From assembly GCA_036244855.1 (NCBI GenBank), contig BQKZ01005833.1:1-42300 (forward strand): 42,300 nucleotides of DNA, written 5' to 3'. Each line of letters begins with the position of its first letter. Position 1 is the first letter of the stretch. The notes beneath the pieces were generated by a model that saw nothing but the letters and a program-made list of their open reading frames with translations, was not told the origin of the DNA and did no database searches. Positions 41,401 through 42,300 of the stretch are shown here, in pieces. The DNA comes from Temnopleurus reevesii (taxonomy: Eukaryota > Echinodermata > Echinoidea > Temnopleuroida > Temnopleuridae). The position numbers were made by a program, and so were the translations under genes.

Positions 41401-42300
41401 TAATTTGAGCTTGTAAGGTATTTTGAGATTTTGAAATACAGTTGACAAAGAGTTTAATATTTAGAACAAGTTTTCAGGGCGGTGTTTCACCAAGTCGTTC
41501 TTAAAGTTACGCATGACTTTAAGATCAACTGGTATCAATTCTTGCGCTGAATGCGCGTACTATTATGAATTATTATGCACAAGAAGGGGTACCAGTCGAT
41601 CTTAAAGTCGTTCTTACAGTCTTTCGTATCTTGGTGAAACACCGCCCAGGACCCTCAAAATTACCTTGTCATACAGGAATCACTTTTTATCTGGTCAAAA
41701 ACAAAGTACCAAAAAGATTTTGGAAGATTACATGAAACATGTTGTACAAAACCTCTTTAGATAATTCATCACTGTATACAGTTATAGGATATTGAGGCAT
41801 CAGTTTCCTATCCTAAGAAATTTATCCACATCTGCGGCTTTTCCCCAGGCATTTTTGGATAATGTTAGAAAACAACCGTCTCCATTTAGCATGCTTTAGC
41901 TATGTGCTAATGATAAGCGACAAACTGAGATTCAGTGATTAGTATATAGGATGTGTGCCCATTATAATCGATTGGAACAACAAACATCCATCATACTTTT
42001 GGAATACACTCATTACAATATGGCTCTACATGCATACTCCAACGAAAATGGAATTAGGAGCACATTTCATGTTCCTAATATGCACTTTGTTCTGTATAAA
42101 ACATCCTGTCATTAATATCATTGCTCTGGCAGGTGGAATGGGATCGAGCTTCAGTACACAGTCATCACAGCATCCTGAATACCAAGACACCCTCCATCCA
42201 AGGCAGCAATCTCTACGCCCCTGCTCCCTTCCAATCCCACGACACCCTCCCTCCCGCGGCCCCTACACTACCCCCACAGACCCGCCTCCACCCCTCCCCA
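229..42300 (+). CDS. ADGRV1: ADGRV1-like very large adhesion GPCR, C-terminal half (multi-exon, partial at both ends)
   Basis: One gene assembled from about 53 phase-consistent exons bounded by AG and GT. Domain order: Calx-beta repeats, seven EAR/EPTP repeats nested in a Calx-beta, more Calx-beta repeats, GAIN domain with GPS, seven transmembrane helices, cytoplasmic tail. Among adhesion GPCRs I know this order only in ADGRV1, which in vertebrates has about 6,300 residues; about 3,100 are here, so the N-terminal half lies upstream. Vertebrate ADGRV1 forms ankle links of hair-cell stereocilia and periciliary links in photoreceptors (USH2 complex) and is self-cleaved at the GPS. Calx-beta domains bind Ca2+ through acidic loops, seen here as repeated DDIPE-type motifs and ND..G junctions. 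Coding sequence is missing at 18744 and in 23263-23949. Several partial-exon duplications would break an automatic gene model. Identity is very secure; the role in this organism is inferred. Confidence 0.95.
297..420 (+). repeat. GAT/GGT-rich low-complexity tract
   Basis: Imperfect GATGAT and GGTGGT runs starting 15 bases after the donor at 282. Antisense frames give artificial His-rich peptides that are not genes. Confidence 0.85.
439..476 (+). pseudogene. decayed copy of the exon 1 segment
   Basis: The sequence reads LFLDTLGEPFR, matching exon 1 with an internal deletion of the NSPTGG part. The donor is destroyed (caagtaaag where exon 1 has gtaagtaaag). Flanking GAT tracts also match, so the whole unit of roughly 200 bases appears to be a diverged tandem duplicate. 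Confidence 0.65.
488..553 (+). repeat. GAT then GGT microsatellite
   Basis: GAT repeats pass into about twelve GGT repeats. The tract begins a dozen bases after the decayed donor of the exon 1 copy. Confidence 0.9.
700..941 (+). CDS. ADGRV1: exon 2: Calx-beta junction and first half of Calx-beta 2
   Basis: Acceptor ttctaacag; donor gcagtaagt used after 941. It encodes VTIAANDDAFGVVYF, the ND..G junction between two Calx-beta domains, then the VDEP...RDRGTFGQIDV strands and FVTFGSGAQAA. The exon starts with two bases completing a codon and ends in phase 0. Confidence 0.92.
1293..1468 (+). CDS. ADGRV1: exon 3: second half of Calx-beta 2
   Basis: Acceptor cattacag; donor ctag|gtaaat. It encodes VGDDIPELNEEFSVFL (acidic Ca2+-site loop), REPTGGARLG and IIINENDAPYGSMQIF, the junction to the next domain. 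Phase 0 in, phase 2 out. Confidence 0.94.
1868..1992 (+). CDS. ADGRV1: exon 4: first half of Calx-beta 3, ahead of the EAR insertion
   Basis: Acceptor tctggcag; donor aatg|gttagt. The sequence VEVEESSGVVYFTIERGGGN and GTITVDVSTQPG gives the first strands of a Calx-beta. The expected next strands do not follow; the reading frame enters the EAR repeats and the Calx-beta resumes at 7056. Confidence 0.92.
2447..2676 (+). CDS. ADGRV1: exon 5: EAR/EPTP repeat 1
   Basis: Acceptor gcaacag; donor gcag|gtagct. It contains GVRSWHSFASNGESYLLLIS and a later MLFRWQGIFVPMQ, the EAR pattern of an aromatic-rich strand, a hydrophobic 'YLLL' strand and a W-containing strand. Between them is a longer Gly/Ser/Asp-rich loop than in other repeats. 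Phase 1 in, phase 0 out. Confidence 0.92.
3122..3271 (+). CDS. ADGRV1: exon 6: EAR repeat 2
   Basis: Exactly 50 codons, phase 0 to 0; acceptor ctgtttag, donor agtg|gtaagt. The motifs TLIAIANMGASG and SSRIYRLNADGTL are the core and closing strands of an EAR blade. Confidence 0.92.
3713..3937 (+). repeat. partial tandem duplicate of exon 7 (acceptor plus 5' half)
   Basis: A unit of about 222-226 bases (intron tail plus coding 3813-3936) is repeated immediately downstream at 3938-4163. The copy ends where the coding match meets a TAA and re-enters intron sequence. In the coding part about ten codons differ from exon 7 and every difference is synonymous. This suggests a second functional allele fused in by the assembly, or a very recent loss; the copy has no donor of its own. 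Confidence 0.85.
4039..4307 (+). CDS. ADGRV1: exon 7: EAR repeats 3 and 4
   Basis: Acceptor ttttgtttag; donor accat|gtgagt. Two blades: VGASDVEFFTLGSDTYLAIT with LLYLWNGIGF, then AAAVDGFTINGNQYMAVANY. Phase 0 in, phase 2 out. Decayed copies of its two ends flank it (3713-3937 and 4853-4929). Confidence 0.93.
4853..4929 (+). pseudogene. decayed duplicate of the 3' end of exon 7
   Basis: Matches 4230-4310 closely (FTINGTQYMAVAN) but carries TAA in place of the TAT that follows GCTAAC, and keeps a donor (catgtgagta). No acceptor belongs to it. It looks like a relic of a larger tandem duplication. Confidence 0.85.
5337..5437 (+). repeat. T/G homopolymer stretch
   Basis: Two neighbouring runs of T followed by G (one with about 13 G). 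Such runs are prone to sequencing and slippage error. They lie in the intron upstream of exon 8. Confidence 0.8.
5523..5656 (+). CDS. ADGRV1: exon 8: EAR repeats 4 (end) and 5 (start)
   Basis: Acceptor cttctag; donor aatg|gtagga. STVYEWQGGSLVQ closes blade 4; GATDVHAFTIGSNAYLVIS opens blade 5. Phase 2 in, phase 1 out. Confidence 0.92.
6242..6611 (+). CDS. ADGRV1: exon 9: EAR repeats 5-7 and return to the Calx-beta fold
   Basis: Acceptor tctctccag; donor cttg|gtaagt. SSVIYQWSSV ends blade 5; THLAIANSNGPSSIYTWN is blade 6; PLLALANYGDG is blade 7. The last residues, DADYVPW, match the 'DY.P' that normally precedes the middle strands of a Calx-beta, so the propeller is an insertion in that domain. 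Seven repeats agree with a seven-bladed propeller. Confidence 0.93.
7056..7413 (+). CDS. ADGRV1: exon 10: second half of Calx-beta 3, first half of Calx-beta 4
   Basis: Acceptor ttactcag; donor acag|gtgagg. It encodes LSILDDITPENDETFSVFLS and TIISNDDAHGIIAF, then LTVERLGGTAGLVVVEWEA. Codon use is GC-richer than the introns around it. Phase 2 in, phase 0 out. Confidence 0.94.
7825..8265 (+). CDS. ADGRV1: exon 11: Calx-beta 4 second half and Calx-beta 5 start (assembly duplication inside)
   Basis: Acceptor gttttcag; donor acag|gtgagt. Motifs: ILADDIPELDETS, then VLANDSPHGVFAW. A 106-base segment is present twice (7874-7979 and from 7980) with a single N at 7979. As written the frame breaks; removing one copy gives 335 bases, which restores frame and fits both neighbours (phase 0 in, phase 2 out). 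Confidence 0.92.
7874..8085 (+). repeat. 106-bp direct duplication joined at a single N
   Basis: The two copies differ at a few positions, mostly silent (cca/ccg, tta/cta). One substitution changes residue (ATC/ACC, I/T). The unit length is not divisible by 3, so it cannot be a functional in-frame duplication. Most likely two haplotype contigs scaffolded in overlap. Confidence 0.9.
8656..8785 (+). CDS. ADGRV1: exon 12: Calx-beta 5, middle strands
   Basis: Acceptor ttgtgtag; donor acct|gtaagt. SGSDFAFRQNFVTFEDGADV and SVTVDVLP are the FVTF..G hairpin of a Calx-beta. Phase 2 in, phase 0 out. Confidence 0.93.
9321..9497 (+). CDS. ADGRV1: exon 13: Calx-beta 5 end, junction to Calx-beta 6
   Basis: 59 codons, phase 0 to 0; acceptor ttcttctag, donor aaag|gttagt. 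DTDAEGPETFFVNLTSVELV and VTIRQNDNANGILQLNVTK. A Gln/Pro/Ser-rich loop is longer than usual here. Confidence 0.93.
9972..10154 (+). CDS. ADGRV1: exon 14: Calx-beta 6 first half
   Basis: 61 codons, phase 0 to 0; acceptor caactcag, donor acag|gtaagg. VMRSAGAIGTVGVSWLA, then ADFSPLSGNVTFVNGQ. Its last 27 bases and donor recur at 10576-10606 after an N. Confidence 0.93.
10168..11135 (+). repeat. long GAT/GGT microsatellite with a haplotype duplication at the N (10575)
   Basis: Nearly a kilobase of GAT, GGT and mixed trinucleotides. At 10575 an N is followed by ggcaacgttactttcgtc, the end of exon 14 again, then by a second version of the tract; the shift is 448 bases. The second donor copy is therefore an assembly echo. 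Frames here give spurious poly-Met, poly-Asp and His/Ser/Pro-rich peptides. Confidence 0.9.
11493..11549 (+). CDS. ADGRV1: exon 15: Calx-beta 6, Ca2+-loop micro-exon
   Basis: Only 19 codons: RAATISINIVDDSIYEDDE. Acceptor ctcccag, donor tgag|gtgaga, phase 0 to 0. It holds exactly the acidic DD....EDDE loop of the domain. Confidence 0.92.
11981..12103 (+). CDS. ADGRV1: exon 16: Calx-beta 6 end, junction to Calx-beta 7
   Basis: 41 codons, phase 0 to 0; acceptor gttaacag, donor acag|gtaaca. RFTVSLHSPAGGAVLGSE and KILKNDSPKGLFGFAF. Confidence 0.93.
12629..12775 (+). CDS. ADGRV1: exon 17: Calx-beta 7 first half
   Basis: 49 codons, phase 0 to 0; acceptor cattcag, donor acag|gtaatt. ESVSESGGPVTFTVERSQGT, then NIDVRWEV and LTPSSGSLFFQQ. 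Confidence 0.93.
12801..13078 (+). repeat. GAT microsatellite with GCT interruptions
   Basis: Begins about 26 bases after the exon 17 donor. Long perfect GAT runs, plus gctgctgct islands and a short ATC island near 13030. Overlapping frames give artificial Asp- and Ile-rich peptides. Confidence 0.9.
13342..13462 (+). CDS. ADGRV1: exon 18: Calx-beta 7, acidic loop and following strand
   Basis: Acceptor tatgtag; donor tcag|gtaaga. ILEAIQDNILEGEERFTLSL. Phase 0 in, phase 1 out. The 3' two-thirds is repeated after the N at 13580. Confidence 0.92.
13376..13785 (+). repeat. 205-bp direct duplication joined at a single N
   Basis: 13376-13580 and 13581-13785 are near-identical copies, each with the exon 18 3' part, its donor and about 110 bases of intron. 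Coding differences I see (aac/aat, tta/ttg, ctc/cta, tca/tct, gca/gct, cct/cca) are silent. The second copy has no acceptor. Best read as two alleles scaffolded in series. Confidence 0.9.
14117..14240 (+). CDS. ADGRV1: exon 19: Calx-beta 7 end and Calx-beta 8 start
   Basis: Acceptor ttctgcag; donor taca|gtgagt. TATVVILANPDSAGSISILP: the junction reads NPDSAGSI where most have ND..G. Phase 1 in, phase 2 out. Confidence 0.92.
14747..14830 (+). pseudogene. upstream copy of exon 20 5' part (possible in-frame cassette)
   Basis: LTRGNGIFDEVTVNWQ with its own acceptor (cttcatcag). After AFLRT it meets acgtatgt, a usable donor. Spliced that way it would add 84 bases in frame between exons 19 and 20, duplicating 28 residues. 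It is more likely a diverged tandem copy that lost the rest of the exon. A third, shorter relic is at 14884-14907. Confidence 0.7.
14884..14907 (+). pseudogene. short relic of the exon 20 start
   Basis: ctaacccgtggtgccagtat matches the first bases of exon 20 after a catcag acceptor-like end, then degenerates into T-rich intron. The surrounding intron (tatctgacaat, ttccttcagacat) is repeated in the same register, giving three tandem units of about 117-137 bases. Confidence 0.7.
15001..15139 (+). CDS. ADGRV1: exon 20: Calx-beta 8 middle strands
   Basis: Acceptor ctttttcag; donor acag|gtcggt. LTRGAGIFGEVTVNWQISP, then GQIIFRDGQQNATITLQ. Chosen over the upstream copies because it alone extends through the complete strand pair. 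Phase 2 in, phase 0 out. Confidence 0.92.
15610..15804 (+). CDS. ADGRV1: exon 21: Calx-beta 8 end and Calx-beta 9 start
   Basis: 65 codons, phase 0 to 0; acceptor ttcttgcag, donor tcag|gtgaga. TLDDSIPELRSTYTLVLASV, then ASDSPFGVFEF. Confidence 0.94.
16207..16381 (-). mobile_element. MITE family A, copy 1 (TGA target duplication)
   Basis: 175-base inverted-terminal-repeat element, ends agaggtgtgttcaaaag and gaacagcaccccc, flanked by TGA on both sides. The same family is at 27519 and 39051; this copy lies in reverse orientation to those. A 3-bp TWA-like target and GGG-starting termini suggest a PIF/Harbinger-derived MITE. Confidence 0.85.
16492..16727 (+). CDS. ADGRV1: exon 22: Calx-beta 9 core
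   Basis: Acceptor ttcctccag; donor caac|gtgagt. IVRNAGIFGTVQVSYTT, GMDYAPSTGALTFSEG and ILQDELPEGPEAFWLNL. Phase 0 in, phase 2 out. It aligns in structure and phase with exon 33. Confidence 0.94.
17005..17144 (+). CDS. ADGRV1: exon 23: Calx-beta 9 end and junction to Calx-beta 10
   Basis: Acceptor cttaatag; donor gaag|gtaagt. Encodes a loop insertion (TPINGLQRDMPPILG), then VIINANDNAEGIIEF. Phase 2 in, phase 1 out. Confidence 0.92.
17556..17989 (+). CDS. ADGRV1: exon 24: complete Calx-beta 10 and start of Calx-beta 11
   Basis: The largest exon here, and the only one carrying nearly a whole Calx-beta: VQEDVGTAMIPLVRSAGNFG, FLLTSGKITFSDGQ, IIDDTLKEFSESFNIRL, TEGGALLGG, then SDGPDGLIGF. Acceptor gtttgcag, donor agag|gtgaga. 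Phase 1 in, phase 0 out. Confidence 0.95.
18576..18743 (+). CDS. ADGRV1: exon 25: Calx-beta 11 middle strands, cut by an assembly join
   Basis: Acceptor taaacag. VRWRILGPNSDS, GSVTFAPGQRGSQTFDLRVK, then AYVGPEVQ up to the N at 18744. The acidic loop and the PTGGA-like strand expected next are absent; the sequence after the N is a MITE. The true 3' end is unknown (a donor at gag|gtgcag, 18738, is possible). Confidence 0.85.
18745..18908 (+). mobile_element. MITE, left end truncated at the N
   Basis: Inverted repeats aaacacggcacggcat and atgccgtgccgtgtt about 130 bases apart, with a further outer end ggtgtgcccgggcc only on the right. The left terminus seems lost at the N. It contains GC-rich gcgcagaggagcgcgc, unlike nearby intron sequence. 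Confidence 0.75.
19042..19175 (+). repeat. tRNA-derived SINE-like fragment
   Basis: tggttagagtgtctgg (19121 on) resembles an RNA polymerase III A box and gggttcaatctctgg (19146 on) a B box, at about tRNA spacing. Just upstream, cggcgctatacaagaggcc with ATC repeats resembles the tail of dispersed marine repeats. It does not fold as a functional tRNA as far as I can see. Confidence 0.5.
19425..19574 (+). CDS. ADGRV1: exon 26: junction and first half of Calx-beta 12
   Basis: 50 codons, phase 0 to 0; acceptor taatatag, donor acag|gtaaga. VQKFGDPNGIVQFTAESVQP, then FDEPADGSPSLKVAFPLSR. The opening residues are the last strand of Calx-beta 11, so about 35 residues before them are missing at 18744. 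Confidence 0.9.
19583..19960 (+). repeat. GGT microsatellite (about 25 units) grading into GAT/GGT-rich tract
   Basis: Starts about 9 bases after the exon 26 donor. About 25 perfect TGG units to 19660, then imperfect tgatgg repeats. One internal stretch (ggagcccttctcggaagttgg, near 19841) resembles exon 26 bases 19510-19530. Confidence 0.9.
20072..20298 (+). CDS. ADGRV1: exon 27: Calx-beta 12 second half
   Basis: Acceptor gccccacag; donor tcaa|gtaagt. VYWEVRDSSG, SPTNGTVEFPENIATASILL, LPDILPELEEGFTVNLV and SAEGGAEIDP. Phase 0 in, phase 2 out. Confidence 0.94.
20709..20865 (+). CDS. ADGRV1: exon 28: junction and first half of Calx-beta 13
   Basis: Acceptor ctatacag; donor tgat|gtgagt. NANDDPHGVFSVSDESQ, then LTIDRSAGIVGDVQVSYHL. 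Phase 2 in, phase 0 out. Confidence 0.93.
21040..21102 (+). CDS. ADGRV1: exon 29: Calx-beta 13 hairpin micro-exon
   Basis: 21 codons: GVTGAYVPSTGSVLCRDGN and TQ. Acceptor aatgcag, donor tcag|gtatgt, phase 0 to 0. Its single Cys pairs in spacing (C-x6-C) with the first residue of exon 30. Confidence 0.9.
21411..21513 (+). CDS. ADGRV1: exon 30: Calx-beta 13, degenerate acidic loop
   Basis: Acceptor ttcccacag; donor acac|gtacgt. CVDQVALLNNDVFLAEGT, then FTLNLTSVTYMGAD. The usual DD.PE loop is reduced to NND. Phase 0 in, phase 1 out. Confidence 0.91.
21984..22097 (+). CDS. ADGRV1: exon 31: Calx-beta 13 end and junction to Calx-beta 14
   Basis: Acceptor tatttctag; donor gacg|gtaaga. PPSIDPQSESAIVMVPGEV, then SQVGFSETGIMVND. 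The junction lacks the normal ND..G motif. Phase 1 in, phase 1 out. Confidence 0.9.
22399..22512 (+). repeat. GAT/GGT microsatellite
   Basis: Imperfect gatgatgatg and ggtggtg runs in the intron, about 300 bases from the nearest donor. The preceding 22260-22380 (ttgaattgaattaaac, aatacaaaataacatgac) looks repeat-derived but I cannot name it. Confidence 0.8.
22609..22790 (+). CDS. ADGRV1: exon 32: Calx-beta 14 middle strands
   Basis: Acceptor tttctgcag; donor gacg|gtcagt. LEVTLTIQRFGSYGDVDVTW, then GAVTPSTGQIRLVQGESTQ and TFTVT. The acidic loop that must follow lies in the gap. Phase 1 in, phase 0 out. Confidence 0.92.
23059..23262 (+). mobile_element. non-LTR retrotransposon, post-RT C-terminal relic
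   Basis: An open + strand frame reads KLQRLQNSAARLL, then SLHWLPVAKRIIFKI and HSLSPEYL. This is the conserved 'LQ..QN.AARL...LHWLPV..RI.FK' segment C-terminal to the RT domain in CR1/L2/Jockey-type LINEs. It runs into the N gap. Orientation is opposite to the YADD fragment at 2-145. Confidence 0.88.
23263..23949. other. assembly gap (687 N)
   Basis: A run of N. By domain logic it should hold at least one exon of about 195 bases, phase 0 to 0, supplying the second half of Calx-beta 14 and the first strands of Calx-beta 15, plus the rest of the retrotransposon relic. Confidence 0.95.
24217..24466 (+). CDS. ADGRV1: exon 33: Calx-beta 15 core
   Basis: Acceptor cgttacag; donor gaag|gtttgt. LELERAVGTLGSVRVTYNTV, PGEDYTAVNTGAVTL, then LLQDTEPELDKIFFINITGV. 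It begins mid-domain, like exon 22. GC-rich. Phase 0 in, phase 1 out. Confidence 0.94.
24965..25123 (+). CDS. ADGRV1: exon 34: Calx-beta 15 end, Calx-beta 16 start
   Basis: Acceptor ttacctag; donor acag|gtttgt. AEVTIEGSNDPYGVLSI, then VTDEAEGSSKTLTFTVQRT. Phase 1 to 1. Confidence 0.92.
25355..25662. mobile_element. foldback element with about 60-bp inverted ends
   Basis: cccgtattccgatagcgagg... at the left is mirrored by ...cctcgctatcggaatacggg at the right, with near-complete complementarity for about 60 bases; the interior is about 185 bases of AT-rich sequence. GGCCCGTATTC-type ends occur on many MITEs of marine invertebrates. I cannot see a clear target duplication. Confidence 0.88.
25797..25987 (+). 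CDS. ADGRV1: exon 35: Calx-beta 16 with an inserted loop
   Basis: Acceptor ttttatag; donor gaat|gtgagt. GSFGTIRVRARTVGGG, then a polar Ser/Gln/Asn-rich insertion of about 35 residues, then DADYQLLEEELILN. The insertion stands where other repeats have a short turn. Phase 1 in, phase 0 out. Confidence 0.91.
26026..26175. mobile_element. MITE family C (CTG target duplication)
   Basis: 150-base element whose ends ggttgtgtttcatgaagctgt and acagctttatgaaacaaaacc are inverted repeats, with CTG directly on both sides. Non-coding. The terminus resembles family B (tgtttca core), which also has CWG targets. Confidence 0.82.
26563..26703 (+). CDS. ADGRV1: exon 36: Calx-beta 16 acidic loop and following strands
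   Basis: 47 codons, phase 0 to 0; acceptor gtgaacag, donor gaag|gtgaga. VNSDDIPEPDEIFFIYL, then SDPEGGARIAQGESDGGLK. Confidence 0.93.
26719..26920 (+). repeat. GAT/GGT microsatellite
   Basis: Starts 15 bases after the exon 36 donor; ggtggt and gatgat runs with interruptions. Confidence 0.88.
27284..27436 (+). CDS. ADGRV1: exon 37: junction and first half of Calx-beta 17
   Basis: 51 codons, phase 0 to 0; acceptor atttgtag, donor tacg|gtaaga. IIIAGNDNYNGIIGF, then VYEDVNPEATLTLDRG. Confidence 0.92.
27519..27694 (+). mobile_element. MITE family A, copy 2 (TAA target duplication)
   Basis: 176 bases from gggggtgttgttcaaaa to gttgaaaaacaccccc, with TAA on both sides. Interior shares atcaactgca, gcgcatgaaac and ttttgattggc with copy 3 at 39051. 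Confidence 0.9.
27991..28286 (+). CDS. ADGRV1: exon 38: Calx-beta 17 core and junction to Calx-beta 18
   Basis: Acceptor acctacag; donor tcaag|gtaaaa. VSWRATFSQSEDVVGD, SGEVTCEGGVRFCSLPIML, RDDEDPEFAQSFLIELTGV, then ADSDFPNGLLQFTL. It carries the second C-x6-C hairpin of the window. Phase 0 in, phase 2 out. Confidence 0.94.
28795..28937 (+). pseudogene. partial tandem duplicate of exon 39 (acceptor plus 5' two-thirds)
   Basis: It has its own acceptor (ctctcag) and reads VDTSAVEVSLTVERVGGTSK like exon 39, then runs into intron and a stop. Differences are about nine silent and three conservative replacements (M/L, I/V, S/G). The unit is about 188 bases. The nearest downstream GT would put exon 39 out of frame. 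Confidence 0.85.
28983..29184 (+). CDS. ADGRV1: exon 39: Calx-beta 18 first half
   Basis: Acceptor atttctcag; donor acaa|gtaaga. VDTSAVEVSLTVERVGGTSK, VRVSWSTGQL, then GGAEFTSKTSTLVFAQGQ. The upstream copy at 28795 is truncated; this one is complete. Phase 2 in, phase 0 out. Confidence 0.92.
29685..29816. repeat. near-perfect 132-bp hairpin
   Basis: gttacaccctgcttgttc at the left pairs with gaacaagcagggtgtaac at the right, and pairing continues inward through aatacgggaaatatca to a small ggcctcatatgg loop. Downstream, caagtgatacggtaccatatcacttg (about 29895-29921) is another palindrome. Probably a foldback transposon; I see no clear target duplication. Confidence 0.85.
30087..30193 (+). CDS. 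ADGRV1: exon 40: Calx-beta 18, acidic loop lost
   Basis: Acceptor ttttcag; donor caag|gtttgt. RRLQITITLTPDNPASSGNF, then KQFEVRLLTANNGA. The DD.PE site is replaced by PDNPASSG. Phase 0 in, phase 2 out. Confidence 0.9.
30804..30920 (+). CDS. ADGRV1: exon 41: end of the last Calx-beta, linker to GAIN
   Basis: Acceptor tctttcag; donor acaa|gtaagt. SVDNSNGIASVIITEDTTSS closes the Calx-beta series; VWDTWYNSLSDTTNAGIY begins the helical part of the GAIN domain. Phase 2 to 2. Confidence 0.9.
31041..31139. mobile_element. 99-bp foldback element with CCAG target duplication
   Basis: Ends aagtagtacgtcatagtttt and aaaactatgacgtactactt are perfect inverted repeats of 20 bases, flanked on both sides by CCAG. 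Too short to code. Confidence 0.85.
31406..31573. mobile_element. MITE family B, copy 1 (CTG target duplication)
   Basis: 168 bases, from ggaggtgtttcaccaagata to ttatcttggtgaaacact-, with CTG on each side. The interior has a second inverted pair (gcacgactttaa / taaagtcgtgc). The same family is at 41478. Confidence 0.88.
31900..31955 (+). repeat. tRNA-like SINE fragment
   Basis: tagtggttggacacct resembles an A box and ggtttcgattcctcc (31936-31950) is a good B box, at tRNA-like spacing. No full cloverleaf is apparent. Confidence 0.55.
32084..32191 (+). CDS. ADGRV1: exon 42: GAIN domain, helical subdomain
   Basis: Acceptor tttttcag; donor gacg|gtgagt. VLQSLSDHVRLELSSNQLSL, then TDSLNNIVAEGNRR. 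Phase 2 to 2. Confidence 0.9.
32595..32834 (+). CDS. ADGRV1: exon 43: GAIN domain
   Basis: Acceptor tatttag; donor gaaa|gtaagt. Reads MMGLYCTLMMPSRSDSRGVY, AESFTAFSYTLVTGTECETM, then MEVARWLPDTVNDHRFDGK. Phase 2 to 2. Two decayed copies of its 3' end follow in the intron. Confidence 0.92.
32920..33006 (+). pseudogene. decayed copy 1 of the exon 43 3' end
   Basis: Matches exon 43 from the 'ETMEP' codons to the donor (atggaagttgcaagatggct, then tagatttgatataaagtgag). It lacks an acceptor and its frame has a stop (catgaaatga). The donor is still recognisable. Confidence 0.82.
33060..33136 (+). pseudogene. decayed copy 2 of the exon 43 3' end
   Basis: tatgagacaatggtacccat, tgtgaccttggtaagac and ataggttttatggaaagtaag line up with the same exon 43 segment, with a deletion of the middle. 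More diverged than copy 1, apart from the donor, which is intact. Confidence 0.7.
33276..33432 (+). CDS. ADGRV1: exon 44: GAIN domain
   Basis: Acceptor ttttccag; donor gcag|gtgagt. NNFFRMPNDLLNV, then CEDVHFIEYNSQQWFYGNED. Phase 2 in, phase 0 out. Confidence 0.9.
34051..34218 (+). CDS. ADGRV1: exon 45: GAIN domain, first GPS cysteines
   Basis: 56 codons, phase 0 to 0; acceptor ctctgtag, donor ggtg|gtaagt. VMSVGIKGAETNF, then the GPS start ATCILYNGPSRQWLTSFCNV: first Cys, the aromatic W and second Cys of the GPS. Confidence 0.93.
34291..35074 (+). repeat. 392-bp direct duplication including the GPS exon, joined at a single N (34682)
   Basis: 34291-34682 and 34683-35074 are nearly identical. 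Within the exon I see two silent differences only (ctt/cta and gtc/gtg). Both copies keep acceptor and donor and are 123 bases, so tandem use would be in frame, but the N join and identity favour an assembly echo. Confidence 0.9.
34542..34664 (+). CDS. ADGRV1: exon 46: GPS cleavage site, tethered agonist and start of TM1
   Basis: Acceptor cctctag; donor tatt|gtaagt; 41 codons, phase 0 to 0. VECSCNHLS contains both remaining GPS cysteines and the HL/S cleavage triad, so self-proteolysis is expected. SEYAAQAETDN after the cut would be the tethered (Stachel) peptide. It ends in YVYASCFICI, start of TM1. A near-identical copy follows at 34934-35056; only one should belong to the transcript. Confidence 0.94.
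35519..35623 (+). CDS. ADGRV1: exon 47: TM1 end, ICL1 and TM2 start
   Basis: 35 codons, phase 0 to 0; acceptor cttcatcag, donor acag|gtaaga. MFMALVAHYFCAVQCMF completes TM1; AAKLLLHLCFSCMALQ starts TM2. Confidence 0.94.
35762..35909 (+). pseudogene. decayed duplicate of exon 47 3' half and following intron
   Basis: ctaagctcccgttacctctc, gcttctcatgcatcgcacta match exon 47 about 197 bases upstream, and the similarity continues into the intron to aatcccaccgctgccacc. The donor is broken (cagatgaga instead of caggtaaga). Confidence 0.85.
36375..36491 (+). CDS. ADGRV1: exon 48: TM2 end, ECL1 and TM3
   Basis: 39 codons, phase 0 to 0; acceptor tctatcag, donor gcag|gtaggc. IVFVTSAYISSW, then GVQGCSALGVIMHFFFL with the TM3 cysteine that pairs with ECL2, and SQFTWMLMQ. 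Confidence 0.94.
37226..37307 (+). CDS. ADGRV1: exon 49: TM3 end, ICL2 and TM4 start
   Basis: Acceptor cctctcag; donor tggg|gtaagt. SVNFWKVFILNDEHTDRF, then YVLFFVLGW. Phase 0 in, phase 1 out. Confidence 0.93.
38024..38153 (+). CDS. ADGRV1: exon 50: TM4 and start of ECL2
   Basis: Acceptor cttttag; donor atat|gtgagt. LPVVVIVVYVVVAYAGL is TM4; IYGDVHGNGD leads into ECL2. Phase 1 in, phase 2 out. Confidence 0.92.
38237..38543 (+). repeat. GAT microsatellite
   Basis: Imperfect then perfect gatgatgatg runs starting about 84 bases after the exon 50 donor. Frames give artificial poly-Met/Asp peptides. Confidence 0.9.
38685..39420 (+). repeat. array of partial copies of exon 51 (units A, B, B', C)
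   Basis: Four units precede the real exon 51. Each has an intron tail (ctttcaaccttaaatcattt), an acceptor and the first part of the exon, then restarts. Copy starts: A 38731, B 38879, C 39274; spacing 147-148 bases. A has a 2-base deletion (frameshift), B is open but loses the Gln before the unit end (Pro), C ends in TAA. Between B and C, 39028-39047 is a unit B' with nearly all its exon deleted, and MITE family A sits inside its remains. Confidence 0.9.
39051..39226 (+). mobile_element. MITE family A, copy 3 (TAA target duplication)
   Basis: 176 bases from gggggtattgctcaaaatc to gcaacttttgagcaacaccccc, TAA at 39048-39050 and 39227-39229. It inserted after the surrounding exon copies had formed, as the array sequence continues on both sides. 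Confidence 0.92.
39421..39578 (+). CDS. ADGRV1: exon 51: ECL2 cysteine, TM5 and ICL3
   Basis: Acceptor ctattacag; donor acag|gtacgt. CFMPNGYAALATALAPAAL gives the ECL2 Cys and TM5 start, then IGVFVVVIQAYQVKPQWKR and YDDVYMG in ICL3. Chosen over upstream copies because only this one continues into VKPQW and ends at a donor in phase with exon 52. Phase 2 in, phase 1 out. Confidence 0.94.
40205..40326 (+). CDS. ADGRV1: exon 52: TM6, ECL3 and TM7 start
   Basis: Acceptor ttttacag; donor tcag|gtaagt. LMFWVIIALTWLWGGLHMAY carries the adhesion GPCR TM6 W..WGG signature; LWQLILFCIFNILQ starts TM7. Phase 1 in, phase 0 out. Confidence 0.95.
40494..40609 (+). repeat. 54-bp tandem repeat, two units
   Basis: aaattaggaatcttcacatg... 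repeats with a 54-base period through atgtatggtgctaatgttgc; a few substitutions. Non-coding intron sequence. Confidence 0.88.
41059..41307 (+). CDS. ADGRV1: exon 53: TM7 end and proximal cytoplasmic tail
   Basis: 83 codons, phase 0 to 0; acceptor gtccgcag, donor agag|gtaaga. GLYAFFFYTVLRNQLCRHPS ends TM7; the tail then has EAQQMIDRAMSQLSQHGE. Confidence 0.94.
41478..41646. mobile_element. MITE family B, copy 2 (CAG target duplication)
   Basis: 169 bases from ggcggtgtttcaccaag to cttggtgaaacaccgcc, with CAG on both sides. Interior shares actttaagatc, ggtatcaattcttgcg and tgaatgcgcg with copy 1 at 31406. Confidence 0.9.
42133..42300 (+). CDS. ADGRV1: exon 54: cytoplasmic tail, cut by the window end
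   Basis: Acceptor tctggcag. VEWDRASVHSHHSILN, then a Pro/Ser/Thr-rich stretch (APAPFQSHDTLPPAAP). The frame is open to the last base. The C-terminal PDZ-binding motif known in vertebrate ADGRV1 would lie beyond 42300. Confidence 0.92.
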   Translation, partial: MEWDRASVHSHHSILNTKTPSIQGSNLYAPAPFQSHDTLPPAAPTLPPQTRLHPSP